A DNA stretch of 64,000 nt from Opitutaceae bacterium (GTDB taxonomy: Bacteria > Verrucomicrobiota > Verrucomicrobiia > Opitutales > Opitutaceae), in assembly GCA_027482185.1 (NCBI GenBank), contig JAIXWF010000015.1, positions 124,001 through 188,000 of the forward strand, in the 5' to 3' direction. Shown piece by piece: positions 7,630 to 15,983 of the stretch (the stretch's first letter is position 1; every line of letters starts with the position of its first letter). Made by a program: the position numbers and the translations under genes. Under the pieces are notes generated by a model. The model was not told the DNA's origin. It saw only the letters and a program-made list of their open reading frames with translations, and did not search any database.

Positions 7630-8862
7630 TCAGTGATGCCCGCCCGGCGTCTTGGCGGCCACGAACGGCTGCCCGATCGCCTGCAGCAGCGCGCCGTACC
7701 ACGGCGCCGAGACATCGAAGGGTTTGCCGCCCTTGATGCGGACGAACTCGATCGCCCGCAGCTCGTCGCTGCGCTCCTCGTCCTGGCCCACCACGCCGCT
7801 TTCCCGCCGCAGGGCGCACGCGACGGAATGGTCGACGCAGCTCTGGATCAGCTCGAGGTCGGCCGCGTTGGCCGGTGCCGCCCGGGCGAAATAGCCGCTC
7901 TTCTGCACGAGCACCTTTTCCGCCCCGAGCATCTTCGCAAACTGGTCGCCGAACCATTTTCCGGGATTCACGGCATCCAGCTTGATGTGTCCGAACGCGT
8001 CGCGCGGAACTTCCAGACCGCGCGCCGTCATTTCGGCCACGATGGTGTCGACCCCGGCACCTTCGCTGACAAAGACGTTCACGTTGCCGACCCGGTCCAT
8101 GACGGCCTTGAGCCGCTTGGCTTCCGCGGCCACATCGAACGGCTGCTCGGGCAGATAGACGCCGTGCACGTCGAGCCGCTCGCGGGTCAATCCCAGGCCC
8201 GGGGCAAAGGTCCCCTTGTCCAAGCGCTGCCGATACGCGGCGGCCGTGGCGGCCGTCAGCCAGCCGCAATTGCGGCCCATGACCTCGTGAATAATCAGCA
8301 TCCGCGGATTCGCACCGGACTCGGCCACGACCCGGGCGAAAAAGGCGGCGCCTTCCTCCGCGGCGGTCCAGGCGCCGAGGCTTTGGCGGATCGGGATCAC
8401 ATCGTTGTCGATGGTCTTGGGCAGACCGATGACCGTGAGCTGGTAGTTGTTCTTGGCGAGATAAGCCGCGAGGTCGGCCGCGGTGGTATTGGTATCGTCG
8501 CCTCCGACCGTGTGCAGGACATCGACGCCGTCGCGGACGAGCTGCTCGGCGGCCACCTGCAGGGGATTCTGCCCCTCCTTCACCAGCCCGCGTTTCACGC
8601 AGTCCTTCACGTTGGTGAGCTTGACGCGGCTGTTCCCGATCGGGCTGCCGCCATGCGCCTTGAGCACCGGCGATTGGGCGCGTTCCGCGGGCCCGACCTT
8701 GATGGAGTCGCCCAGCAGCAGGCCCTTGTAGCCCCCGCGGTAGCAGATGATCTCGACCGCCGGCGCGACCTCGGAATAGCGGCCGATCAAGCCGGCGACG
8801 GCGGCACTGAGACACGGGGCGAGACCGCCGGCGGTCAGGATTGCGACTTTCTTGGGAGCCAT
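7630..8862 (-). CDS. pfp: PPi-dependent 6-phosphofructokinase
   Basis: A 410-residue phosphofructokinase that interconverts fructose 6-phosphate and fructose 1,6-bisphosphate in glycolysis/gluconeogenesis. The N-terminus VAILTAGGLAPCLSAAVAG is the phosphoryl-donor loop. The donor-specificity residues are those of PPi enzymes: GGDDTN near residue 118 (Asp where ATP enzymes have Gly) and PKTIDND (Lys where ATP enzymes have Gly). MGRNCGWLTA matches the sugar-binding MGR motif. Family knowledge: these two residues exclude ATP by crowding its alpha-phosphate site and give a reversible PPi reaction. The ATG at 8862 puts the first strand at the correct distance. It stands alone between tRNA-Arg and the DUF1800 operon. 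Confidence 0.92.
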   Translation of the reverse strand: MAPKKVAILTAGGLAPCLSAAVAGLIGRYSEVAPAVEIICYRGGYKGLLLGDSIKVGPAERAQSPVLKAHGGSPIGNSRVKLTNVKDCVKRGLVKEGQNPLQVAAEQLVRDGVDVLHTVGGDDTNTTAADLAAYLAKNNYQLTVIGLPKTIDNDVIPIRQSLGAWTAAEEGAAFFARVVAESGANPRMLIIHEVMGRNCGWLTAATAAAYRQRLDKGTFAPGLGLTRERLDVHGVYLPEQPFDVAAEAKRLKAVMDRVGNVNVFVSEGAGVDTIVAEMTARGLEVPRDAFGHIKLDAVNPGKWFGDQFAKMLGAEKVLVQKSGYFARAAPANAADLELIQSCVDHSVACALRRESGVVGQDEERSDELRAIEFVRIKGGKPFDVSAPWYGALLQAIGQPFVAAKTPGGHH

Positions 8863-8942
8863 GGTGGGACCAGCCAAGCGGGGGCAGGCAACGGGCCGCA
8901 AGCCTGCATCGCATCGGCCTCGGACCGGAGCACACCATAGTC

Positions 8943-9018
8943 TGGTGCCCCCGCCCGGACTTGAACCGGGATACGCGGTTTAGGAAACCGCTGCTCTATC
9001 CAGTTGAGCTACGGGGAC
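8943..9018 (-). tRNA. tRNA-Arg (anticodon CCT)
   Basis: A complete 76-nt cloverleaf on the minus strand with encoded CCA. The acceptor GTCCCCG (9018-9012) pairs with CGGGGGC followed by discriminator A and CCA. The anticodon stem GCGGT/ACCGC frames the loop TTCCTAA, giving anticodon CCT, which reads AGG. The T arm GGTTCAAGTCC is standard. It decodes a codon that should be rare in this GC-rich genome. Confidence 0.96.
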
Positions 9019-9118
9019 GCGCCGGGCCCATACCTCCGGACTACACCGGGAATGCCAACCCAAAATGCGCGTTGACATGGCTCGGGGCGACTTCACCGTC
9101 TTCCTTCCTTTTCGAGCC

Positions 9119-9313
9119 ATGAGCACCACCGAACAAAAGCAGCAGACTCCCACGCCGGCGGAAATTCCGTTCACGAACCCGCAGGCCATGGTCCGCTACG
9201 TGACCGACACGGGCAAGATTCTGCCGCGCAAGTACACCGGCCTCACGGCCAAGCACCAGCGCGCCGTCACCCGTACGATCAAGCACTCGCGCAACCTGCT
9301 GCTCGCGCAGTAA
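9119..9313 (+). CDS. rpsR: 30S ribosomal protein S18
   Basis: A 64-residue protein matching bS18: FTNPQAMVRYVTDTGKILPR corresponds to the family's (I)DYKD...L..(F)(I)(T)..GKI(L/V)PRR region, followed by TGLTAKHQRAVTRTIKHSR, the conserved RNA-binding segment that contacts 16S rRNA next to S6 and S11 in the platform. It is slightly shorter than the E. coli protein (75 residues), mainly through a shorter N-terminus. In many bacteria rpsR lies in an rpsF-ssb-rpsR-rplI operon, but here it stands alone between a tRNA gene on the other strand and a strong terminator. A TTGACA sequence at 9072-9077 could be a -35 element, but I cannot see a convincing -10 at the right spacing. Confidence 0.95.
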   Translation: MSTTEQKQQTPTPAEIPFTNPQAMVRYVTDTGKILPRKYTGLTAKHQRAVTRTIKHSRNLLLAQ

Positions 9314-9340
9314 GAGGCCGACGACGATCGCCAGTTTCAG

Positions 9341-9367
9341 AGGCCGGAGCCCGCTCCGGCCTTTTTT
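9341..9367 (+). terminator. intrinsic terminator of rpsR
   Basis: AGGCCGGA (9341-9348) pairs with TCCGGCCT (9355-9362) around a six-base loop that can itself pair further, followed by a run of six T (9362-9367). It lies 27 bp after the rpsR stop and just before the next gene, so rpsR is probably monocistronic. Confidence 0.9.
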
Positions 9368-9375
9368 GCGCCATC

Positions 9376-10368
9376 ATGCCGAGCGACATCGCCAGGATCT
9401 TCCGCCCGACGGCGCGAAATCTCGGTTTCCTCGCCTCACGACTGCAGGCAGGGGACTTGGTCGCCGTACCGACCGAGACGGTTTACGGCCTGGCAGCGAA
9501 TGCCCTTTCGTCCACCGCCTGCGCCCGCATCTTCGAGGCCAAAGGCCGACCGGTCAGCGATCCATTGATCGTGCACATCGATCGCCTCGATCAACTCGGG
9601 GAGTTGGCCGTGCCCAACCCGGCCGCGCTCAAGCTCGCGCATGCGTTCTGGCCTGGTCCGCTGACTCTGGTGCTGCCAAAGCAATCCCTGGTGCCGGATA
9701 TTGTCACGGCCGGGGGCCGCAGCGTCGCCATCAGGATGCCCGCCCACCCCGTTTTCAGGCGTCTGCTGAAAAGGACGAATCTGCCCCTCGCCGCCCCGAG
9801 TGCCAATCCCTTCGGCTATGTCAGCCCAACGTCGGCCGAGCACGTGAAAGACAATCTGGGATCCAAGATTGGATTCATTTTGGACGGCGGCCCTTCGCGC
9901 ATCGGGGTGGAATCCACCATTGTCGACCTCCGTGTGCCATCCCGGCCGGTGCTGCTGCGCCCGGGGGCGATTTCGGCCGCCGAGCTCGCGCGGGTGCTGG
10001 GTTGCCGGGTCGCGCTCCGAGCTTCGGCCAAGCGCACCACGACCGGACCGCAGATCGCCCCGGGTATGCTTGCGCGGCACTACAGTCCGGCCACGCCGAT
10101 AAGTCTGCATAAGTCCGCGGCCGAAATGGCCGCGCGCGTGAGCGACGAGGCGTATGTTTTTCTTCGCAAGCCGGCCGGCAAGCGATCCGCCAACTGCCAC
10201 TGGTTCGATCTCCGGGGAAATCTGGTCGGAGTGGCACGCGCGCTGTTCGCTACCCTGCGCCGCTTGGACCACGCCGGATACAAGCGCCTGCATATCGAGC
10301 AAGCTCCGGGCGGAGACGGTCTCGCTGCCGCCATCAACGACCGGCTGCGCCGGGCCGCAGCGCGCTGA
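9376..10368 (+). CDS. L-threonylcarbamoyladenylate synthase, Sua5 type
   Basis: A 330-residue two-domain enzyme that makes threonylcarbamoyl-AMP from threonine, bicarbonate and ATP, the first step of tRNA t6A37 synthesis. The YrdC domain spans about residues 14-200: VAVPTETVYGLAANAL, then the KGRPVSDPLIVHI signature, FWPGPLTLVLPK, SVAIRMPAHP, APSANPFGYVSPT and STIVDL. A C-terminal Sua5 domain (about 225-325) starts at TGPQIAPGMLARHYSPATP, the linker motif that closes over the active site in Sua5 proteins. The length and linker place it with Sua5 rather than the shorter TsaC. It follows the rpsR terminator by nine bases and may have its own promoter within or upstream of rpsR. Confidence 0.93.
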   Translation: MPSDIARIFRPTARNLGFLASRLQAGDLVAVPTETVYGLAANALSSTACARIFEAKGRPVSDPLIVHIDRLDQLGELAVPNPAALKLAHAFWPGPLTLVLPKQSLVPDIVTAGGRSVAIRMPAHPVFRRLLKRTNLPLAAPSANPFGYVSPTSAEHVKDNLGSKIGFILDGGPSRIGVESTIVDLRVPSRPVLLRPGAISAAELARVLGCRVALRASAKRTTTGPQIAPGMLARHYSPATPISLHKSAAEMAARVSDEAYVFLRKPAGKRSANCHWFDLRGNLVGVARALFATLRRLDHAGYKRLHIEQAPGGDGLAAAINDRLRRAAAR

Positions 10369-10386
10369 CGCCGGCCGAGCCCGGAA

Positions 10387-12618
10387 TCACTTCTCCTGCT
10401 CGGTGTCGTTCTTCGACATCACGACATAATAATCCTTGTAGGACTTGTCGTAATACTGGGCGTAGTAATAACCCGAAACGGCGAGATTGAGGCCGTTGAG
10501 CACGGCGCCGAAGTTCGGCACGTTCGCCTCCAGAAGCTTCTTCGCGCTGAACTGCGCGGCTTTGCGGCGCACCTTGTTGAAGAAGATCGTGAAGATGGAA
10601 CCGTCCACCAGCGGCAAAATGATCAGGGCATCGCTGACCGCGGCAAGCGGAGGGGTGTCGACGAAGACGCGGTCGTACTGCTTGCGCAGATCCGAAATCA
10701 TCAATTCGAAGCCCTTGCTGTTCAGGATCTGCGTCGGATTCTTGGCCCGCCCGCCCGCCGGAATAACGTCGAGGTTCGGGTGAACGTTCCGGATGGCGAC
10801 ATCGGCGATCGTGGCTTTGCCCGCGCAGATATCGATCACGCCCTTGAGATTCTCAAGGCGGAAAGATTTGTGGATATTGGGTTTACGCAGATCGCAATCG
10901 ATCACGACGACACGTTCCCCGTGGGCGGCAAAGGTGAGCGCGAGGTTGGTCGTCGTGAACGACTTGCCCTCGCCCGGGATAGTGCTCGTGACTAGAATGC
11001 ACTTCGCGTTCTTGCTTTCGTCTTTCAGGCGCAGGCTGGAGTGCAGCGTGAGAAAGGCTTCGGATACCTGCCGATCGGCGTTGTTGACGACGATCTGCGC
11101 CTTGTCCGGCTGATCCATGCGCTTGATCTGCGGGATGATCCCGATGAGCGGCAAACCCACGACACCTTCGATATCGTAGGAGCTCTTCACGCGGTCGTCG
11201 ATGAACGCGACGAAGAAAGCAAACGCGAGACCGAGACCCAAGCCGCCGGCGATGCCAAGACCGAGATTGAGCGGAACGTTCGGCGAGATCGGCTTATTCT
11301 CGGGACTGGGGGCGGCCTTGTCCACGATCCGCGCATTCTGGGTCGTAATGCCGCTGGTCATCGAAGTTTCGCGGCTCCGGGCGACGATGGCGTCGAGAAT
11401 CTTCTCGTTGGTGCGATACTCCCGCTCGCGATCGTTGTACTCGAGGGCCGCACGGTCGAGTTGGAGCGAATCTTCCGTCCGTTTGGCGAGATCTTCCTCG
11501 AGGTTCTTGTAGGTCCGCGAGGCGGCCTGGTAATCGGACTCGACCTGGGCGCTGACATTCTCGACGGCACGTTTGAGCTCGCGCTCCGTTTGCTGATACG
11601 AGTTGAGGGCCTCGATCATCTTCGGATGCTTGTCGCGATAGCGCTCCCGAACCGTGGCGATGGCAATCTTGCGCTCGGCAAGCAACTGGGCGAGCTGGAT
11701 GACCTGCGGCTGGGAGGAAATAAACGGCAGCTCCGTCAGGTCGCCTTTGCGCTGGCGCACTTCGCGGATCTGGTTGATCCGGCCTTCCGCCGCATTCAAT
11801 GCAATTTGGGCCCTCGTCTTCTCGGCGTTGATCGCTTTCAGAGACTCGCTGACGATGTCCTTGCGCTGGTCGAGCGAGACGAGGTTGTTCTTCTCCTTGT
11901 ACTCCTGAAGCTCACGCGCCATGCGCTCCACGCGTTTCTGCTGCTCCTCGACGGTTCCCTTCAAGCCTTCGACGGCGTTGTTGGATTCCTGGGTTCGCAA
12001 CGAGATGTTGTGATCGAGATAGGCTTCCGCGAACAGGTTGGCGACCTTGGCCGCGATAAAGCGATCGGGATGCTGGTACGCAACCGTCACGACCAGCGTC
12101 AGGCGCTGGGGAATGACTTTGCGGTTCTTGGCGAGGATTTCGGCGACGTAGGTGACATCGGTGCCGGCACGTTCGTAGGGGGCAAGAAACGCACGCAGAT
12201 CGTCACCCGTGATGCGCTCGGCGACGCGTTGGATCATCGTCACGCTTTCGATCACCTTGATCTGGGTATTCAGATCTTCCGCCGACCGGATGTCGGTATC
12301 CACCACCTGCTGCACCTGCATCACCGTCGGATCGCGCCGGAAAATCTGCACCGTGGCGCTGGACTGGTAAATCTTGGTATCGCTTAGCGTGTAAACCAAG
12401 GAACTCGAGAAGACGACCAGGAACACCACCACGATGTACCAGATGCGTTCGCGCAGGATGAGCAGGTAGTCCTGAAAGGTGCGTTGGGAGTGGCTGCCGC
12501 CGCCGGAACCGTCGCCGTAGCCGTAGCCGACGGCAGAGTACCCGGCATAATTGCCCCCGTAATTGTAACCGTAGCCGCTGCTGTTCTGCGGCTGTTTTTC
12601 CCCGGAATCCGACGACAT
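10387..12618 (-). CDS. Wzc/ExoP-like polysaccharide biosynthesis tyrosine autokinase
   Basis: A 743-residue inner-membrane protein combining a Wzz-type chain-length domain and a BY-kinase. A Gly/Tyr-rich N-terminus (residues 1-45) precedes TM1 (about 60-78), a long periplasmic region with coiled coils (about 190-420), TM2 near 450-470 (LGLGIAGGLGLGLAFAFFVA) and a cytoplasmic kinase. The kinase shows Walker A TSTIPGEGKSFTTTN, Walker A' VVVIDCDLRKP and Walker B VFVDTPP. The C-terminal tail holds eight tyrosines in about 20 residues (SGYYYAQYYDKSYKDYY), the autophosphorylation cluster. By family knowledge, cycling of that cluster controls polymer length and export through Wza, encoded 20 bp upstream. 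The N-terminal Gly/Tyr-rich stretch is an unusual addition. Confidence 0.93.
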   Translation of the reverse strand: MSSDSGEKQPQNSSGYGYNYGGNYAGYSAVGYGYGDGSGGGSHSQRTFQDYLLILRERIWYIVVVFLVVFSSSLVYTLSDTKIYQSSATVQIFRRDPTVMQVQQVVDTDIRSAEDLNTQIKVIESVTMIQRVAERITGDDLRAFLAPYERAGTDVTYVAEILAKNRKVIPQRLTLVVTVAYQHPDRFIAAKVANLFAEAYLDHNISLRTQESNNAVEGLKGTVEEQQKRVERMARELQEYKEKNNLVSLDQRKDIVSESLKAINAEKTRAQIALNAAEGRINQIREVRQRKGDLTELPFISSQPQVIQLAQLLAERKIAIATVRERYRDKHPKMIEALNSYQQTERELKRAVENVSAQVESDYQAASRTYKNLEEDLAKRTEDSLQLDRAALEYNDREREYRTNEKILDAIVARSRETSMTSGITTQNARIVDKAAPSPENKPISPNVPLNLGLGIAGGLGLGLAFAFFVAFIDDRVKSSYDIEGVVGLPLIGIIPQIKRMDQPDKAQIVVNNADRQVSEAFLTLHSSLRLKDESKNAKCILVTSTIPGEGKSFTTTNLALTFAAHGERVVVIDCDLRKPNIHKSFRLENLKGVIDICAGKATIADVAIRNVHPNLDVIPAGGRAKNPTQILNSKGFELMISDLRKQYDRVFVDTPPLAAVSDALIILPLVDGSIFTIFFNKVRRKAAQFSAKKLLEANVPNFGAVLNGLNLAVSGYYYAQYYDKSYKDYYVVMSKNDTEQEK

Positions 12619-12638
12619 AATATTGGGCGACTGTTGGC

Positions 12639-13280
12639 TTAGAGAATACGCTCCGGCACGAACACAACATCGCCGACTTCGAGCGCCACATCCTTGGCGC
12701 CTCCCTTCACGATATCGTCGACGTTGACCACGATCGTTTCGTTTTTGCGGGTGAGTTTCACCCGCTTCAAGTCGGCCAAGCGGTCATGACCGCCGGCGAG
12801 TGAAATCGCCTCAAGTATGGTAAGCCCCTTCTCCGGCGGGAACTGCACCCGGCCGGCATTCTTGATCGAACCGACAACATTCACGCTGCGATCCGAATAC
12901 TTGAGCACGTTCACCGAAACGCCGGGATTCACTATGTAGTCGCGGTCGTAAAGTTCGCGGATTTTTTGCTCGGCTTGCCGAACGGTCAAACCGGCGACCG
13001 AAATCGTTCCGATCAGCGGCAACGTGATCGTGGACTCCGAAGAGATATTCACTTCACCCTGCTTGTTGATCTCCTCCTCCTGGAAGACCTGCACGCGGAT
13101 GATGTCCTGCGGTTGAAGAACATAGTCGACCGCGGCACTCGCGACGGCGGGCGACCCGGAGCGACCCGATCCAGAGTCTGTTTTGGATCTCTCCGAATCC
13201 CGCGATTGAGCCAAGGCGCTAGCCATCAAGAGGCTACACGCGGCAAAAGCAAAAATATGACGAAAGATGAGGCTTTTCAT
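12639..13280 (-). CDS. Wza-like polysaccharide export outer-membrane protein
   Basis: A 213-residue exporter. Signal peptide 1-24 (ends SALA). The polysaccharide export domain starts near residue 51 (YVLQPQDIIRVQVFQEEEI) and is followed by SLBB-type folds: ITLPLIGTISVAGLTVRQAE, then VNVVGSIKNAGRVQFPPEKG with LTILEAISLAGG. It should form the periplasmic ring of an outer-membrane channel for exopolysaccharide and work with the Wzc-like kinase encoded directly downstream. It is shorter than Wza of E. coli (379 residues), resembling the small one- or two-SLBB exporters of many environmental bacteria, and has no lipobox Cys at the cleavage site. The start codon lies only eight bases after the U-tract of a terminator and has no clear Shine-Dalgarno. 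Confidence 0.92.
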   Translation of the reverse strand: MKSLIFRHIFAFAACSLLMASALAQSRDSERSKTDSGSGRSGSPAVASAAVDYVLQPQDIIRVQVFQEEEINKQGEVNISSESTITLPLIGTISVAGLTVRQAEQKIRELYDRDYIVNPGVSVNVLKYSDRSVNVVGSIKNAGRVQFPPEKGLTILEAISLAGGHDRLADLKRVKLTRKNETIVVNVDDIVKGGAKDVALEVGDVVFVPERIL

Positions 13281-13288
13281 CTGGAGAC

Positions 13289-13325
13289 AAAAAAACGGAA
13301 GAAGACCGAAACGATCTTCTTCCGT
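13289..13325 (-). terminator. intrinsic terminator between the barrel gene and wza
   Basis: On the minus strand ACGGAAGAAGA (13325-13315) pairs with TCTTCTTCCGT (13305-13295) across a nine-base loop, then seven T (13295-13289). It is 30 bp after the stop of the outer-membrane barrel gene and abuts the wza start codon, so it may attenuate rather than separate the two transcripts. Confidence 0.88.
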
Positions 13326-13354
13326 CCAAATTTGGTCAAGTCGGCTTGCCGAAC

Positions 13355-14506
13355 TCAGTAGCGGAAGTTCGCCGAAACGCTGAAGACGTTGTTCTTGAAT
13401 TCGGAACCGGCAAGATCGGAGCTGTTATTGCGGAAGGTGTAGCCGCCCACGATCGAGACGTTGGCATTGACCGTGTAGGCACCGCCGAGCTGCCATTCGA
13501 AGTAGTCATCCGTGCGGGTACCATAGTCGATCGCGCGCCAGTTGACGCCCGTATTGAGGGAGAACTCCGCAGTCAGCTTGGAAACGATACCGGCATTGAA
13601 CGAGAGGTTCTTTTGCTGGGCACCTTGCGGGCTGGTGCCGAAGTCATTGCTGGCACCGAAAGTCAGGGAAGTCTTCGGGCTGACTTCGTAGGCGAAGTTG
13701 GCATCAAGACCGAGTTGATCGTCGCTGCCGCCGCGATCAAGATCGCGGTTGTTCAAGCCGATCGCGAAGGAACCGGTAAACTTCGGGGAAAACTCACCGC
13801 GTGCACCGACGCTGAAGAAGTGGTCGGTCGAGTCGCTGCCGATGCTGACCTGCGTGTCGCGATAACGGTAACCGACGCTGAGGTCGACCTTCTCGGACAG
13901 CTCGTAGTAGAAATTGAGCGGGATCGAGAGAGTGTCGGTATCGGAGTAAGTGGCCCGCTTGTAGTTCTCGGTCTTGAACTCAATGGCGCCGCCAACAGAG
14001 GTGATCTTCGATATCTCGACTTCAGCGTTGGAACCGGCGTTGAACACGTCGCGGCGGGTAAGACCACGGATGTCGACGGAGTTCTGATTGAGCTCGTTGT
14101 AACCGAGATTGAAACCGAGCTTGAGTTTGCCGTCGTCGTACTTGGAGGCGAAGTTGCCCGCGAACAGCGTGGTGTTGAGGTTGCTGTTGTCGGAGTAATT
14201 GGCGAACGCGACAACCAAGGACAGGTTGCCCCGCAACTGCGAGTTCTTGCCGAAGGTGATGTCGACGCCCGGATTGATGTCGAAAATGACGTCGTCGACT
14301 TCCTCCTGCACCGGATTGGTCGCGCTGGCCGCGCGGGCGGGGTTCAGCGGGAGACCGCTCGCGAGGAAGATGTTGTCATCCGAACGGAGGCCCAACGTGC
14401 CGGTGACGAACAACTCGGCGCCGTCGCCGATTGCCATGAAGGGTGCGGCGAAAGCCGGGGCGCCCATGGCGGCTGAGATGAGTGCGAGACGGATGGATTT
14501 CTTCAT
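13355..14506 (-). CDS. outer-membrane beta-barrel protein of the exopolysaccharide locus
   Basis: A 383-residue protein with a signal peptide (1-20, ends AFA). The mature part alternates polar and hydrophobic residues in many short amphipathic strands separated by Gly/Asp/Asn turns, and ends in FSVSANFRY, the terminal aromatic that the BAM complex recognises. This is the pattern of the outer-membrane beta-barrel proteins often found beside wza/wzc in exopolysaccharide loci. Role inferred from context: export pore or surface anchoring of the polymer. Base use is less GC-extreme than the flanking genes (many Asn, Lys, Ser residues), which is normal for abundant outer-membrane proteins. It is followed by a terminator, so its transcript may be much more abundant than that of wza-wzc. 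Confidence 0.8.
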   Translation of the reverse strand: MKKSIRLALISAAMGAPAFAAPFMAIGDGAELFVTGTLGLRSDDNIFLASGLPLNPARAASATNPVQEEVDDVIFDINPGVDITFGKNSQLRGNLSLVVAFANYSDNSNLNTTLFAGNFASKYDDGKLKLGFNLGYNELNQNSVDIRGLTRRDVFNAGSNAEVEISKITSVGGAIEFKTENYKRATYSDTDTLSIPLNFYYELSEKVDLSVGYRYRDTQVSIGSDSTDHFFSVGARGEFSPKFTGSFAIGLNNRDLDRGGSDDQLGLDANFAYEVSPKTSLTFGASNDFGTSPQGAQQKNLSFNAGIVSKLTAEFSLNTGVNWRAIDYGTRTDDYFEWQLGGAYTVNANVSIVGGYTFRNNSSDLAGSEFKNNVFSVSANFRY

Positions 14507-14841
14507 TGGCGTGCGGATATGGTGCGACGGTTAAGGCAAAAAGGGATGCGTGTGGGAAGCGGAATCTTCCGGGAAAAAATCCGGCTTCCTGAGCCGGGAG
14601 GATTCGAGAGGCGTTCCTCGCATGCGACAAAACATGCAAGGGAAAGACCCTAGTTTCGGCCCAACTCGACCAAGGTTGAACGAGAAGCGTACGATTGGCG
14701 CAAGTGTTTTTTATGTGTCCCTGCTGCCAACCCTGAACCCAATTCCGAGGGCGACCGTTCGATCGACACAGGGAAATCCCTCAGCTCAGTGTCGTGGCGA
14801 CAAACTTCCCGGTCCGGTTTCAAATCCGCCGCCGGAAATTT
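14507..14841. other. intergenic region upstream of the barrel gene
   Basis: 335 bp between the stop of hisC and the start of the barrel gene, both on the minus strand. It holds the terminator described separately and AT-rich patches around 14706-14715 (AAAAAACAC on the minus strand) that could belong to a promoter of the export operon. I see no ORF and no convincing -35/-10 pair. Confidence 0.5.
14574..14597 (-). terminator. probable intrinsic terminator downstream of hisC
   Basis: Minus strand CCGGCT (14597-14592) pairs with AGCCGG (14586-14581) over a five-base loop, then ATTTTTT (14580-14574). It lies about 245 bp beyond the hisC stop and 68 bp before the barrel gene start. It could end hisC read-through or act as a leader hairpin of the barrel transcript. 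Confidence 0.6.
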
Positions 14842-15930
14842 CTAGAGCGCCCGGTTCAGACTTTCCAACAGTCGCCGGTTCTGCGTCTCAGAGCCAACGG
14901 AAACCCGAATCCACTCCTTAAGGCCGTAGGAGTTCATCGGCCGAACAATCATCCCCTGCTTCTGAAGTTTGCCGAAGACCGACATCCCGTCCCCGACCCT
15001 TACCAATTGGAAGTTCGCGACACTGGGAACCGTCTCCAGGCCCATGGAACCGAATCCGGCTCCCAACTGCGCCAGTCCGGCGGCATTGGCAGCGGCGCAC
15101 CGGCGGGTGAAGGCCTCATCTCCGATCGCGGCGACGGCTGCCGCCTGCGCGATCGCGTTCACATTGAACGGTTGGCGGAGTCGGTTCAGGAGCCGGCAAA
15201 GCTCGGGGCTGGCGTAGCCGTACCCGACCCGAAGCGAAGCGAGCCCGTAAATCTTCGAAAAGGTTCTCAAGCCGACGACCGGCCTGCCTTCGCGAATCAA
15301 GGGGCGGATGTCCGGCGCTTGCGGCAGGTACTCAGCGTAAGCCTCGTCGATCACGCACACCACGTGCGGTGGCAACGCGCGGACAAAAGCCAACAGTTCC
15401 GCCTCCTCGTTGGCGGTGCCGGTGGGGTTGTTCGGGGTGCAGACGCAGACCAACTTCGTCCTGGGACCGATTGCCGCGGCCATTGCCCCAAGGTCGTGCC
15501 GCCAGTCGCGGAGCGGAACTTCCACGGCCCGGCCGCCGAACAGCAGCGTCACCAACTTATAGACTACGAAGGCGGGCGACGCCATGACGACTTCGTCCCC
15601 GGGTCCCACAAAGGCATGGCCGAGCAACTCGATGATTTCATTGGATCCGTTGCCGATCACGAATTGGTCGGCCTCGAGGCCGCGGAGCCCGGCCAATGCC
15701 TGCCTCAGCTCAAAGCACCCGCCATCCGGATAAAGCGCGCCGTCGAGCAACGCCCGCTGGGCCGCAGCCAAGCCGAGCGGCGATGGGCCGAAGGGATTCT
15801 CGTTCGACGCCAGCTTGACGATACCCGCGGGATCCAGACCCAGCTCCCGTGCGACGTACTCGATCGGCTTGCCCGGTTCGTACACGGGCTGCGTCAAGAC
15901 GGAGGGTTTAGCGAGCGCCTCGATGTTCAT
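14842..15930 (-). CDS. hisC: histidinol-phosphate aminotransferase (or related aromatic aminotransferase)
   Basis: A 362-residue fold-type I PLP enzyme. It converts imidazole-acetol phosphate and glutamate to histidinol phosphate in histidine synthesis. Family marks in order: PGKPIEYVARELGLDPAGIV, KLASNENPFGPSP, YPDGGCFELRQALA, VIGNGSNEIIELLGHAF, CTPNNPTGT, VIDEAYAEY, the PLP lysine in TFSKIYGLASLRVGYGYA, and a closing VSVGSETQNRRLLESLNRAL. Some members act on aromatic amino acids instead (AroAT), and the sequence alone does not exclude this. An in-frame TTG lies 18 bases upstream, but the ATG at 15930 fits the family start. No other his genes are nearby; the gene stands alone. Confidence 0.88.
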   Translation of the reverse strand: MNIEALAKPSVLTQPVYEPGKPIEYVARELGLDPAGIVKLASNENPFGPSPLGLAAAQRALLDGALYPDGGCFELRQALAGLRGLEADQFVIGNGSNEIIELLGHAFVGPGDEVVMASPAFVVYKLVTLLFGGRAVEVPLRDWRHDLGAMAAAIGPRTKLVCVCTPNNPTGTANEEAELLAFVRALPPHVVCVIDEAYAEYLPQAPDIRPLIREGRPVVGLRTFSKIYGLASLRVGYGYASPELCRLLNRLRQPFNVNAIAQAAAVAAIGDEAFTRRCAAANAAGLAQLGAGFGSMGLETVPSVANFQLVRVGDGMSVFGKLQKQGMIVRPMNSYGLKEWIRVSVGSETQNRRLLESLNRAL

Positions 15931-15983
15931 CCGGTGACAGGAACACAATTGGACAGCGGCGAGAAAGCACGAAATGCTCCCGC

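Noticed and set aside
4242-7736. An open frame of more than 1,100 codons on the plus strand opposite the DUF1800 gene
   Set aside because: Its protein is rich in Arg, Gly and His without any domain, while the minus strand reads as a clear DUF1800 protein; it is an antisense shadow.
9072-9100. TTGACA before rpsR as a sigma-70 promoter
   Set aside because: No acceptable -10 hexamer lies 16-18 bp downstream, so a promoter feature was not listed.
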